Below are positions 22,307 through 32,470 of a DNA stretch of 64,000 nucleotides, piece after piece. Source of the DNA: Dryocosmus kuriphilus (lineage: Eukaryota > Arthropoda > Insecta > Hymenoptera > Cynipidae); contig CM076190.1 in assembly GCA_038277395.1 (NCBI GenBank), positions 231,666,082 through 231,730,081 of the forward strand, read 5' to 3'. Each line of letters opens with the position of its first letter. Position 1 is the stretch's first letter. The notes under the pieces are model-generated. The model worked only from the letters and a program-made list of their open reading frames with translations, did not search any database and was not told the DNA's origin. A program made the translations under genes and the position numbers.

Positions 22307-23084
22307 AAGAGGAGTTGGAAATTCTTTTGACGGATTTAGTGTGAGACTCGGCCCAAAAAACTGCCCCTACACACTAAAACCACCTCCTGTTTCCTGGTAA
22401 GTCAAGAATCCGTGACCGCCTTCGCATTACTTCAGATTCTTAGGTTATCGGCCAGTAAGCCGTCCTTCGGCATCCAACTGCTTAGCCTGCTTGGCTTAGT
22501 TCCACTTTGAGTTCACCTACGTCCCCCGTCCCCATAATGGGCTTAGGAGTGCAGTGTATCTCTCACCTCGCTATCCTCACGTACACCTCTTCATTGATGC
22601 TGCGCGTTATCTACAGAAGTGCATCCCGTAGCTGCATCGGCTGCACATCTCGCCCTCGCCGGAAGTTCGTCGGTCCGGTGTTTATACTCCTTCTCAGCGC
22701 AAACATAGCACCGTGGAGGGCCAGTGCACTCTGCCACCTGGTGCTTCTCCTCACCATATGTCTAGCAGCTTTTTGCGCGGCAGGATGCCCCGCAATCTAC
22801 ATATAAATGACCATACCCCTGATAGCAGTAAAATCTTAGTGTCTCCCTTTTTAACCGGACTGCGTGAGATACTTTCAATCATGATGTGTCCTGCTCGGCC
22901 ATGTTGCTCAAACATGCGCTCCCTCATGGAGGCGTACGCCTTCAGCTTTCCTCTGTAGAGTGTCTTCGTCATATTGAATCTGATGTCCCCGGTCATATTT
23001 TCGCCGAAGAACATTTTCAGGGCAGTGCCAGCTTCTGTTTCGCTAGTTGTGCAGTGCACGCCCATGATCTCAACTTCCACCATT
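22307..23084 (-). mobile_element. LINE derivative copy L2, 3' part
   Basis: Nearly identical to the matching part of L1, including the 3' hairpin sequence and ORF1 knuckles. The 132-codon frame at 22751-23149 is ORF1 that runs on into the gypsy LTR. It stops at the gypsy insertion site (target CATT, 23081-23084) and resumes at 32471. Confidence 0.85.
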
Positions 23085-23453
23085 TGAAGAGCATGGGATC
23101 TCACCGGGGAAGGGATTAGGATGTGGACGCCGAGAATGGGGTGAAACACAATGAAAAACCAGGGTCTGATAAAAATAAAACGTATATTGACTTACTAAGG
23201 TCGACAGTGTGATATGCAATACCACTCGAAGAAAATAATGCGCCTTCAAAGTGAGACGAGGCGGACCGGGAACGCGAGCCACTCTTAATTGACTCGAAGA
23301 CAAACTGAGACCGGTTACGTGAGACGACTGACTACTGACTGACCGAACGACGCGAGCCGCCGCCAGCCACACGCACGGGATCCCTCGTGGATTCCCGGGC
23401 GGGTTCGGCGCAGGGTTCCGTCGCTCGGGCAGCCATGTAACATTTCTGTTACA
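23085..23453 (-). repeat. Gypsy 3' LTR (369 bp)
   Basis: On the - strand it begins TGTAACAGAAATGTTACA, a 7-bp inverted repeat (TGTAACA/TGTTACA), and ends in CTCTTCA. It is identical to the right LTR by eye. GTCAGTCAGTAGTCAGTC near the centre contains several TCAGT initiator-like motifs. Confidence 0.96.
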
Positions 23454-23470
23454 CCCCCCCCCCCCCTCTA
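23454..23470 (-). promoter_or_regulatory. Gypsy polypurine tract
   Basis: TAGA followed by 13 G on the - strand directly abuts the 3' LTR, where the plus-strand primer for reverse transcription is expected. Confidence 0.75.
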
Positions 23471-23483
23471 ATGGGGTTCGGGT

Positions 23484-24410
23484 TTATCCCCCGCATTCCC
23501 GACCCTCCCCCCCCCTTCTGAATTTATATATAAATTTGCATTTTGTCCTCTTCCTCCTTAGCTCCTCCTTATACTCCTCCCATTTCCTGTAATTATCTTC
23601 TCTTGCTTTTTCCCACTCCTTTTCCGCTTTCTTCTTCTCTTCCTCCCTTCTTTCCTTTTCCTCTTCTTCTTCCTTCTTCCTTTTTTCCATTACCTTTCTC
23701 CAGCTTTCTTCCCTTTCCCACTTGATCTTCTCCTCTCTCTCCTTTTCTTCTCTCCTTGTTTCTTCCTTTATTTTTTCAGCTCTTTTTTCGAACTCTCTCT
23801 TGAATTTGAGGGAGTGTAGTCGGGACCTCTCCTCGAATTCAAGAGTGAGCTCGAGCAACCTTTCTTTCATCCCTTTGACCCTTTCCATCTCCTCCTCCGC
23901 CGTTTCTTTCCCCTCTTCCCCTTCCCTCTCCGATTCCTTCCACTCTTCCTCTTCCTCTGATTCTTCCCACTCTTCCTCCTCCTCGTTTAATTTTTCCCAC
24001 TCTTCCTCCTCCTCCGATTCTGGTGGTGGTATCGGCGGCGGTGTTGGTGGTGCTGGTGGTGTGGGTGGCGGTGGAGGCGATGTTGGTGGTGCTGGTGGTG
24101 TGGGTGGCGGTGGAGGCGGTGTTGGTGGTGTGGGTGGCGTTCCCAGCATCTGTCGGACGTGACGGTGGGGATGATATGGGATGTCTCCCTCCGCCACGCC
24201 CGACCTCCTTAACTTGAGCCACTTTAACGCCCGGCATCTGCTGGCGTGAGCTGTTAGGGTTTCCCCCAACAGCTCAGTTTGGCAGAAGTGGCACCTCATC
24301 CTGTTACCCTGGAAATTAATTACATGGCTGTTTTTTGTCCTGGAGTCTTTAGTTTTGGAGTCTGTCTGATTTGCATATCGCATCTCCCCCGCCTTTTTGC
24401 CATTCAACAA
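23484..24410 (-). CDS. Gypsy accessory ORF4: zinc motif, Pro-rich, acidic coiled coil (308 aa)
   Basis: The frame is intact. Around residue 40 is C-H-F-C with spacing C-x2-C-x11-H-x3-C (RCHFCQTELLG to AHASRC), the same spacing as in ORF3 just upstream. Residues ~90-130 are Pro-rich (repeats of PPTPPAPP and PPPPP), then a Glu-rich acidic stretch (~130-175), then a long Glu/Lys/Arg region that should form a coiled coil, ending in a basic Gly-rich tail. It lies where an envelope gene would sit in an errantivirus, but has no signal peptide or membrane segment. I know no function; nucleic-acid binding is an inference from the zinc motif. Confidence 0.7.
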   Translation of the reverse strand: MLNGKKAGEMRYANQTDSKTKDSRTKNSHVINFQGNRMRCHFCQTELLGETLTAHASRCRALKWLKLRRSGVAEGDIPYHPHRHVRQMLGTPPTPPTPPPPPPTPPAPPTSPPPPPTPPAPPTPPPIPPPESEEEEEWEKLNEEEEEWEESEEEEEWKESEREGEEGKETAEEEMERVKGMKERLLELTLEFEERSRLHSLKFKREFEKRAEKIKEETRREEKEREEKIKWEREESWRKVMEKRKKEEEEEKERREEEKKKAEKEWEKAREDNYRKWEEYKEELRRKRTKCKFIYKFRRGGEGRECGG

Positions 24411-24459
24411 TAAAAAAGAAAAAACTTAAAATTTATCTTACCTGGTTATATAATTTTTT

Positions 24460-24819
24460 TTATTCCTGTTCTAAGCCTGTTATGGTTTCCTGGTCTATGT
24501 TTATTTCTAATTCATACTCTTCTTCTTTATTCCTTATTCTATTTTTGCTTGCTACTTTAATGGTTAATAAGCCTTGTATTTTCCTATTAATACCTTCCCA
24601 GTTTCCCTGTATATACGTTTGTCCGTTAGGGTTTGGAGTCGTGAAGTTATTTTTTAATCTGTATGGTCTGTTATTACAGAATGAATCATGTATAACGTAA
24701 ATAATTTTAGGTATTAATTCTTTACAAAATCGGCATTGGAGTCCGTCTTGGATTTCCCCAACCCTGTTTTCCAGTACTGAGATTACCTCTTCTAATTTTG
24801 TTTCCCAGTTATCCTCCAT
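24460..24819 (-). CDS. Gypsy accessory ORF3: small zinc-motif protein (119 aa)
   Basis: The frame starts 46 bp after pol ends and stops about 50 bp before ORF4. It has one C-x2-C-x11-H-x3-C motif (LQCRFCKELIP to HDSFC, residues ~29-48) with exactly the spacing of ORF4, so the two are likely related by duplication. No signal peptide or transmembrane helix is apparent. The rest is Asn/Ile/Glu-rich. Expression would need a spliced or internal message, since it follows pol; the sequence does not show which. Confidence 0.65.
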   Translation of the reverse strand: MEDNWETKLEEVISVLENRVGEIQDGLQCRFCKELIPKIIYVIHDSFCNNRPYRLKNNFTTPNPNGQTYIQGNWEGINRKIQGLLTIKVASKNRIRNKEEEYELEINIDQETITGLEQE

Positions 24820-24865
24820 TTTTTATATATACACCTGTTAAAAAAAAAAATTCTAAATCTATTAC

Positions 24866-27800
24866 TTATACTTCATTACTATTATCTACGGTTTCTAATT
24901 TTAAATCGTTAATATTGTATTCCCCTATGTTTTTTCCTTTAAGGTTCTTTAATTCATAAATCGTAGGGGATACCTTTTTCTTAATTATAAAAGGACCCTC
25001 ATATTGGTCAAAAAGTTTCCCTGCCTTTTTATCCGCTTTATTTGACAGCTTTGTCACCCTTTTTAATACCCTATCTCCTTTTTGGTATTCTATTTCCCTT
25101 CTCCTTAAATTATACCTGTTTGCCTGTATATTGTTTGCCTGGTCCAAATTCTTTTGGACTTCCTCCTTTATTACCTGTAGACGTCTTAACCTATCTGTCC
25201 AATTATCTACACTTTGGAATTCAATTTCCATATCTGGTTCCAGTTCTCTTTTCAACGACTGGAGTGGTTCTAGTTCGCGACCTAGATTTAAAAATGCTGG
25301 GGTGAATTGTGTCGTTGCATTTTTACTGGTATTAATCGCGAATTGTAGATCATCTATATTTTCGTCCCATGTAGAATGATCATTTTCTAGGTAAGATTTG
25401 ATTATTTGCTTAATCGTTCTATTATACCTTTCGGTGGGATTTGCCTGGGGGTAATATTTGGGGGTTTTGCTATGCCTTATTCCGAATTTTTCTGTTAATT
25501 CGCGAATGGTTTTGTTTACAAATTCTGTGCCGTTGTCCGTGTGGAGAATTCGCGGTGTTCCCCAGCGAGAAATGACACGTTTGTGGAATTCGGATTCTAT
25601 TATCCTCCCGGTTGCTTTTCTTATGGGGATAATTTCTACCCATTTGGTAAAAATATCCACGAAAACTAATATATACTGGTTTCTCCCTTTTTTCGATGTT
25701 GGTAGTGGTCCCATGATGTCTGCAGCAACCATGGTCCACGGTTCTTCTATTATTCTTTTTCCCATTAACCCTATTTTCGCCTGGTTACCCGGTTTCGTTC
25801 TTTGACATACCATACAGTTTTTCACGTATTTGATTATCTCCGAATACATCCCTGGCCAGAAGTAGTACTCGGAAATTCTCGCGTGTGTCTTTTCGGAGCC
25901 TAAATGTCCTGCTTGTGTACTGTCGTGGTTTTCTTTAAGAACTTGGTCTCGTAACTTTTTTGGTACGACGAGTTTCCATGGGTCAGAGTCTGGTAATAGT
26001 GTGGATTTTAAGGGATCCGTTCTATAAAAGTATAATTGAGAGTCTCTAATTCTCCAATTTTCGTGTTCTTCCGGGTGTTTTTTAATTTGTCTGATTTTCG
26101 CGGAGTACCATTCGTCCGTCTGGTCGTTCGAGTTCGTTTTCGGTTTTTGTGTGCTGCTTGCTAACGCGAACGCGACCTCGTTTGTTGCTTCTTTAGATCT
26201 AGACAGGGCGTCCGGCACTACGTTTGAACTACCTTTTCGGTACACGATCTCATAATCGTATTCTAAGAGCTCTAATGCCCATCTGGCTAGTCTTCCAGTG
26301 GGGTTTTTGAGGTTATGGAGCCATTTTAGTGCTAAATGGTCCGTTAGTACTTTGAATTTATAGCCTTCTAGGTATGGTCTAAATTTCCTAATAGCCCAAA
26401 CCACGGCTAAGCATTCTTTTTCCGATGCTGAATATCGGGTTTCCGCGTCGTTCAGAGCCTACTCGCGTAACCTATTACATAATTTTTCCCTTCGATTGTT
26501 TGGGTGAGTACGGCTCCTAAACCTGTATTGCTTGCGTCTGTCTCCAGTTGAAAAGGTTGTGTAAAATCTGGGCAAGTTAAAATCGGTGCTGATGTCAGAA
26601 GATCTTTAATTTTTTGGAACGCTTCGTCTTGTTCCAAACCCCATTCCCATGCCTGTTTCTTTTTTAGCAATCTATTTAGGGGTTCGATTACTTCAGAAAA
26701 ATTGGGGATAAATTTCCTGTACCAACTGGTCATTCCTATAATTCGCTGGATTTGTTTAACGTTTTTTGGTTTTGGGAAATCGAAGATTGGTTTTATTTTG
26801 TCGTTATCTACCTGTAAACCTTTTTCATTTACTTTAAATCCGAGGTATCTTATTTCCGAACAGCCGAATTCGCATTTATCCGGACTGATCGTTAATCTAG
26901 CATTATTTAATTTATCTAACACGATTTTTAAATATTCCAGGTGATCCTCAAAATTTTTTCCGTGACCACGATTATATCATCTAAGTAGCAAAAAACATTA
27001 GGCTTAAGATCTGGGGTTATTATTTTATCCATAAGCCTCTGGAATGTGGCTGGCGCATTTGTCAGCCCGAATGGCATCCTGTTAAATTCAAACATGCCCT
27101 TACCGGGTACTGTAAACGCTGTGATTGGTTTTGAATTTTCCTCCAAGGGGATTTGCAAGTATGCCAATTTCAAATCGATTTTTGAAATGAATCTTGCTGC
27201 TCTAAGGGTGTCTAAGATCTCAGTCATGAGTGGGATGGGATAAAGGTCCTTTTTGGTTATGTTATTAACCTTGCGAAAATCTAAGCAAAATCTATACTCT
27301 CCATTTGGTTTTTTAATCATAACAATCGGATTTGACCAATCCGAGTGGGAGTGCCTTATTATACCCTGTTCTAACATTTTATCGACTTCTTTAAATATTT
27401 CCTGCCTTATTTTGGGGCTAACGTTATAATATCGTTGTTTTATCGGGTCATGTCCCTGAACATCAATCCTGTGTTCCGTTAAATGTGTTGCCCTGTGTTC
27501 TTTTCCCTGGTAAATTTTTATTTTATCCTCCAATAATTTTTTTAGTTGGGTTTGTTGACTGTCGTTCAGTTCAACAATACCCTCACAAATTTCCGAAGAA
27601 TTTAAATTCTGTTCTTCAATTTTCCCTGGGCTGTCCTTTATATTGTTTAATAAAATTGCCCTATTTTTAAAATTTATCCATTGGTTTCTGTTTTTCTTTT
27701 CTACTAATCCTTTAACCTTTTCCGGTTCTTCATTATTTTTATTTATCCTGTTATCCTTTTTCCTATCATTATCTTGATTCTTGTTACCCTTAATTCTATC

Positions 27801-28672
27801 CGAATTCTTTTTCTTCCTTTTATCTCTAGTTTTAGGTGAGTCTTGGGTGTTTGTCTCGTCGTTAGTCTCTTGGGTAGGGATTTTTTCTAAAGGTTGGAAT
27901 TTGTTGCTCGTGGGAATATTTATTAAATTAGGGATATCCTCGTCAGGATTTGTTTCAGGAGTTTGGGCGTACTTTATTTTTTGGGAAGGTTGTGGATCTG
28001 TAGCTACTAGGGGGATTTCGCTATTTTCCTGATTACGTGTCGCCTTGTCGTATTCTCTATCGCTTTTGAGGTTAATCGTACCTCCGAACTTCGGTTTTAT
28101 TTTGTCGGTTTTATTTACATCCTTATTTTCTAACTTATTACTACTATTTACATTTTTCTTGTCCTTACTATCCTTTTTACCTTTATTATCCTTTTTCATA
28201 CTTTCAGGTTCTGTTTTGGTTTTGAGTGAGTCTTTTGTTATTGGGATGGGTAGAGAGTTGGGTTGCGCTTCCATTGGATAGCGCGTGGGTGGGTCACCTG
28301 GCAACCACCAGGTCTCTGAGTCATAGTCCAGAGTCATTCGTAAGCTTTTCAGCATATCTGTGCCTAATATTCCTACTGAATTTAATTTTGGGACCAACCT
28401 GAAAAGTACCTGTTTAATCTTGCTACCTATTAAAATTGGTATTACTACTTGCCCGATTATTTCGGCTTTTCCGCCGTTAGCGACTAACAACCAATTAGAA
28501 TCCGGTTTGAGGATACTAAATTTCGCTTTTTTAATTTTTGAAATTAATTTTTCTCCTGCGTATGAGTGTGAGGCACCTGTATCTACTAAAATCCTGTATG
28601 ACTCATTTTCAAATTTAGTCATAAGATGAAAACGCGTTTCTGTGGTTTCATCTTTATCCGAACTTAAATATT
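24866..28672 (-). CDS. Gypsy pol: protease, RT, RNase H, integrase, with two 1-nt breaks
   Basis: The protease has LVDTGASHSYAG. It is followed by about 200 Lys/Asn-rich residues before RT, an unusual linker. RT shows YRFCLDFRKVNNITKKDLYP, SKIDLKLAYLQIPL, MPFGLTNAPATFQRLMD and YLDD. RNase H has LETDASNTGLGAVLTQ. Integrase has the H-H-C-C zinc region (GHLG, CMVCQRTKPG) and the catalytic contexts VAADIMGP, HTDNGTEF and PQANPTERYN. The frame breaks near 26925-26960 (an A run in RT) and near 26440-26455 (a G run in RNase H); each looks like one missing base. Expression from gag would be by -1 frameshift; the first in-frame ATG is at 28622. Confidence 0.9.
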
Positions 28673-28708
28673 CTGGCGTTCTGATATTAGGTGTTATTTT
28701 ATTTTCGC

Positions 28709-30757
28709 CTAATATCCGCCCTGGTAGTTTCCCTGGTTATATAAATAATAAGGACATTCTCTTTTAAAATGGCCTGGCATTTTACAATAATAACAAGTCG
28801 AATCGCTGCTATTATTATCCCTCTTTGTTTTTTCTGGATTTGTATTTTTTCCTGTGCTTTGATTTTTATCGCTATTGTTTGGCTTTTGAGGATTTTTGTT
28901 CTTATTTTCCCCTGATGCGCTTTCTGTCTTTTCGTCCGGAAATTCTATCATAGGGTTACTTTGCCTTTGATTCCCTCCCAATGACATTTGGTTAAACATT
29001 GGGAACATCTGATTGTAATTTGGGAATCTTGGTTGGAATCCTGGTGGGATTCTAGGTCTGAAATTGGGTCTTGGGTTTTGTTGAAATTGAGGTTGAAATG
29101 GTAAAAATGGAAATCCGAATGGTGGAAATGGGTATCGCTTTTTAAAAGGCTTTTTACCTTGGTTATTGAAATTTCTCCCGTTATTACTTTCCTTTTTATC
29201 CTCTTTATCGGGTTCCGGATTATTCTTGTCCTTGTTTTCCTTTTGTTCCCTTTTTTCCTCTATTTTAGGTTCTGTTATTTGTAAAACCTGACCTCTAATT
29301 TTCGATTTAACTAATTCTGTTTCCCATTCCTTTCCTAATTCTTCCAGTTCATCAAATGTTTGAAAATCGTTTCTCTTTATGTACATTTTATATTCTATTC
29401 GCAGATTCTCGTATGTTCTACGCAATTCCCATTCTAAACTTTTTCTGGGATATAATTTTGTAAACAATTTTCTAATTTCTGTCAAATAAGAATGAATGTC
29501 CTGAGTTCTTTTTTGGTTACAAAACTTTATTTTTTGTCTAATTTCCTCGGAAAATTTCTCGTCAATGTATGCGCTTTTAAAATCCTCAAAAAAGTCGGAT
29601 AAGTTTCTCCACGAATTTTTATTAATTGAGAACCAGTCACGTGCATCCTCAATTAATACCGCGTCTAAATTTTCTAGTATGTCGCGGTCATCTATTTTGT
29701 ACCCTCTTTTAAATCGTTTTAAATCTTCCAGGAAACTGGCTGGGCTATCCTCCTTATTATTTCTAAATTTGACCGGCCAATTTGTCATTATTTGGAATGG
29801 TGTTTGTACCATCCCAAATGGGAAATAAGTCGCTTGAATTGTTTCGTTTCTCCTATTTTCAGGTTCGTATTCGTTTTCAGAACTATTTACATTATTCCGC
29901 GATCGTCTACTTGACCTTTCCCTTGATGTTAAATTTCTGCGCGATCTGTTATTATTAGAAATTAAATCGTATCCCTTGTCATCGCTGGAGTCAGAGTCGT
30001 AAATTCTGAAGTCTGTTTCTTTTTCCCTTCTTTTCATTGACGTTTTGTTTATTACTCTTTTACTGGTTTCCCTAGGTCTTTCTTCAAGGTCAAACTGAAC
30101 TGAGTACCTACTGCGGGGTTCGTTTCGTTTATCTATAGGGGTTCTTTCTGATTTTGTTCTATCTATTGTTTCTTTTGTAAATGAACTATGGGCCTGCGGG
30201 TTTAAATTATTTTTACGAATTTTTAATTGTTCCATTTTTTCTTTTAAAAATCTTTCTTTTTGTTTATTCATAAACTCGTTATATTCCGCGCTGTTTAGGA
30301 GTTCGTCTGTCTCTAACAAAAATTGAGTGTTGTTTTCTAAAAATGAGTCAATTTCGAATGTTTTATCGTTAATTGTCCCTAAGATTTCTCGATTTTCTGT
30401 TAAGTTTGCTTGTTGCCTGGGTAAATTTAGCGTTGGCAAATCTGTAGGGTCCCAAGCTAATGACGCATAAGGGTTAATTATTTTACTTGGTTCTTTGTTT
30501 GTAATTTCCAAGTCCCTATCTGATTTCCCCATTCTTGTTGTCTCGTTATTATTCCTACGAAAACTTCTACCTCGTCCCACGGATCGGTTTATTATTTTGG
30601 GACTTGTACCTGTATTTGATTTTCTGTTTATTCCGGAGTCCGGAGTTGGAAGTGCTACAGCCCCTTCCAAGTCCAGGCTCTCTTGATCGGTTTGGATTTC
30701 TGTTTGCTTATTCATTTTGGGTTTATCTATTTTTACATTTCCCGATCTGAGTTTCAT
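28709..30757 (-). CDS. Gypsy gag (682 aa)
   Basis: Intact frame. Residues ~1-310 are charged and low-complexity with Arg/Ser-rich stretches. A capsid-like block follows (SPASFLEDLKRFKRGYKI through DFFEDFKSAYIDEKFSEEIR, roughly residues 330-470). Then comes a Lys/Glu/Asn linker, a Pro/Phe/Gln-rich segment (PFGFPFLPFQPQFQQNP), and a single CCHC knuckle CYYCKMPGHFKREC near the end. Gag of this class packages the element RNA in virus-like particles. It lies about 1.3 kb after the 5' LTR. It is longer than most gypsy gags because of the N-terminal extension. Confidence 0.88.
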   Translation of the reverse strand: MKLRSGNVKIDKPKMNKQTEIQTDQESLDLEGAVALPTPDSGINRKSNTGTSPKIINRSVGRGRSFRRNNNETTRMGKSDRDLEITNKEPSKIINPYASLAWDPTDLPTLNLPRQQANLTENREILGTINDKTFEIDSFLENNTQFLLETDELLNSAEYNEFMNKQKERFLKEKMEQLKIRKNNLNPQAHSSFTKETIDRTKSERTPIDKRNEPRSRYSVQFDLEERPRETSKRVINKTSMKRREKETDFRIYDSDSSDDKGYDLISNNNRSRRNLTSRERSSRRSRNNVNSSENEYEPENRRNETIQATYFPFGMVQTPFQIMTNWPVKFRNNKEDSPASFLEDLKRFKRGYKIDDRDILENLDAVLIEDARDWFSINKNSWRNLSDFFEDFKSAYIDEKFSEEIRQKIKFCNQKRTQDIHSYLTEIRKLFTKLYPRKSLEWELRRTYENLRIEYKMYIKRNDFQTFDELEELGKEWETELVKSKIRGQVLQITEPKIEEKREQKENKDKNNPEPDKEDKKESNNGRNFNNQGKKPFKKRYPFPPFGFPFLPFQPQFQQNPRPNFRPRIPPGFQPRFPNYNQMFPMFNQMSLGGNQRQSNPMIEFPDEKTESASGENKNKNPQKPNNSDKNQSTGKNTNPEKTKRDNNSSDSTCYYCKMPGHFKRECPYYLYNQGNYQGGY
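28727..28733 (-). promoter_or_regulatory. Likely -1 ribosomal frameshift site GGGAAAC (gag-pol)
   Basis: On the - strand the heptamer is read CA|G GGA AAC in the gag frame, the X XXY YYZ pattern of -1 slippery sites, and lies about 16 nt before the gag stop (28709-28711). The -1 frame is open from here into the protease region, and closed by a stop just upstream of the heptamer. I did not establish a downstream pseudoknot. Confidence 0.65.
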
Positions 30758-32101
30758 TAATACAGATCGGACAATCGTTACAAATCTTACTTTTCCTCTC
30801 TTTGTAGTATCTACGGTTGTTTGGGCTGTACAGCCGTCGATACTACCTTAACCTGTAATTTAACTATTTTGGGGACACCCTACATATATATGTGTTGCTC
30901 TCTATTGCTATAGTATATATACATTTCCATAGTACGATGTCCGTTTATTGTTTGGACATCCTATATATAATATCCTTCAAACCTGTTGGCTTCGAACTTG
31001 CCAACTCCCTTTGGGTTTCTAAATTTACTCTAAATTTTATTTCCGATATTTTCGATAATTCCATTAATTCATGTGATCCGAAAATTTGCTTGTTTTTGCT
31101 GTACGTAGCCTGGTTCGTAAAGTACAGCGCGTGACCTTTGCGCGCTCAGTACTCGTGACCTCGCGGACAGCCCGCCGTCCGGTGAGTTACCCTCTGCCGT
31201 ACCGCGGTCTGTATCACGCGCGTACACTGCACTCTCCCTGTCACGCAACTAGTCACTCTGTGACGTATGATGGCTTGTAATAAGCATTCACAATGAATAT
31301 TTCACTTTCTTATTTTCCCATTTATTTTCGTTAAAATTTCTCAACTTCGAAGTTAAATTCTAGACTGGTACTTACTTATTTTTCCCGTCTCTTCGAGTTT
31401 GAGAATTGTATTTATTTCTGTTTCAACCAACTTTGTTTTGTTTGTGCCCAGCGTGACCTTGTACTGCCTAGTTAAACGTTTGATGCGAATTTTATCTTTT
31501 GTGTAGGTTTCCAAAGTTATTTATATTCCAACTTTTCGATAATTTTCTTTCCTTTAATGGTTTCCAAACTTTATTATTTCCCAACCCATTTTAAAATTTT
31601 ATTCCTTTCTAAATTCAACAGTTTTTCGAAATTTTGTTTTCTTATAACACTTTTCTTTTTACTTTATTTTTCAATTTAAATATTTCTTTTCTACTTTTAT
31701 TCAAACTTTTATTTTTAAATTAATCACTTTCTTGACACTTTTATTTTTCCCGATTTTGCTACTATTAAATTTTTAATTTTAATTCTTTTCCGACTTGGTT
31801 ACTTTATTTTTCACTTCAATACATTGTCACTTTCTTAAAGGCATGGCACGGACCCGAAACATGGCACAATCATCAATAAAATCATCAAACTAATAACACT
31901 CTTAAAACTATTACATTGTATTTATGAAAAAAAATGTTACCTTTATTATTATGAATGGCACAGGCGGGAGATATGGCATGCAAATTTGGAGTAAGGCGTC
32001 ACGGTTTGGAGTTCGGAGTCAGGGTTTGGAGTTTTCCCAATCTCGGCTGGATGAGGGGGGAAAGTAGGGAATTTTTTAGGTTTTTTTGGTTGGGCGCCAG
32101 G
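30758..32101 (-). other. Gypsy 5' leader between LTR and gag
   Basis: About 1.3 kb, AT-rich, without a coding frame of note, as expected for an untranslated leader carrying packaging signals. An inner part (31100-31280) is GC-richer. Confidence 0.7.
32088..32099 (-). promoter_or_regulatory. Gypsy primer binding site, tRNA-Lys type
   Basis: On the - strand TGGCGCCCAACC begins 2 bp after the 5' LTR. TGGCGCCCAAC is the usual complement to the 3' end of tRNA-Lys. Confidence 0.8.
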
Positions 32102-32470
32102 TGAAGAGCATGGGATCTCACCGGGGAAGGGATTAGGATGTGGACGCCGAGAATGGGGTGAAACACAATGAAAAACCAGGGTCTGATAAAAATAAAACGT
32201 ATATTGACTTACTAAGGTCGACAGTGTGATATGCAATACCACTCGAAGAAAATAATGCGCCTTCAAAGTGAGACGAGGCGGACCGGGAACGCGAGCCACT
32301 CTTAATTGACTCGAAGACAAACTGAGACCGGTTACGTGAGACGACTGACTACTGACTGACCGAACGACGCGAGCCGCCGCCAGCCACACGCACGGGATCC
32401 CTCGTGGATTCCCGGGCGGGTTCGGCGCAGGGTTCCGTCGCTCGGGCAGCCATGTAACATTTCTGTTACA
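32102..32470 (-). repeat. Gypsy 5' LTR (369 bp)
   Basis: Same length and, by eye, same sequence as the left LTR. Followed on the right by CATT (32471-32474), the target duplication. Confidence 0.96.

Larger units (their letters stand above)
23085..32470 (-). mobile_element. Gypsy-type LTR retrotransposon, near-complete and young, 9386 bp
   Basis: Two 369-bp LTRs read identical base for base and are flanked by the 4-bp duplication CATT (23081-23084, 32471-32474). Read on the - strand the order is 5' LTR, tRNA-Lys-type primer site, gag, pol (protease, RT, RNase H, integrase), two further ORFs, polypurine tract, 3' LTR. It interrupts LINE copy L2 exactly: L2 is continuous once the element and one CATT are removed. 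Only two single-base breaks in pol keep it from being intact. No envelope gene is recognisable. Confidence 0.96.

Noticed and set aside
23543..24217. + strand frames rich in Ser, Gly or Val opposite gypsy ORF4
   Set aside because: They are complements of the Pro/Glu low-complexity coding sequence of ORF4.
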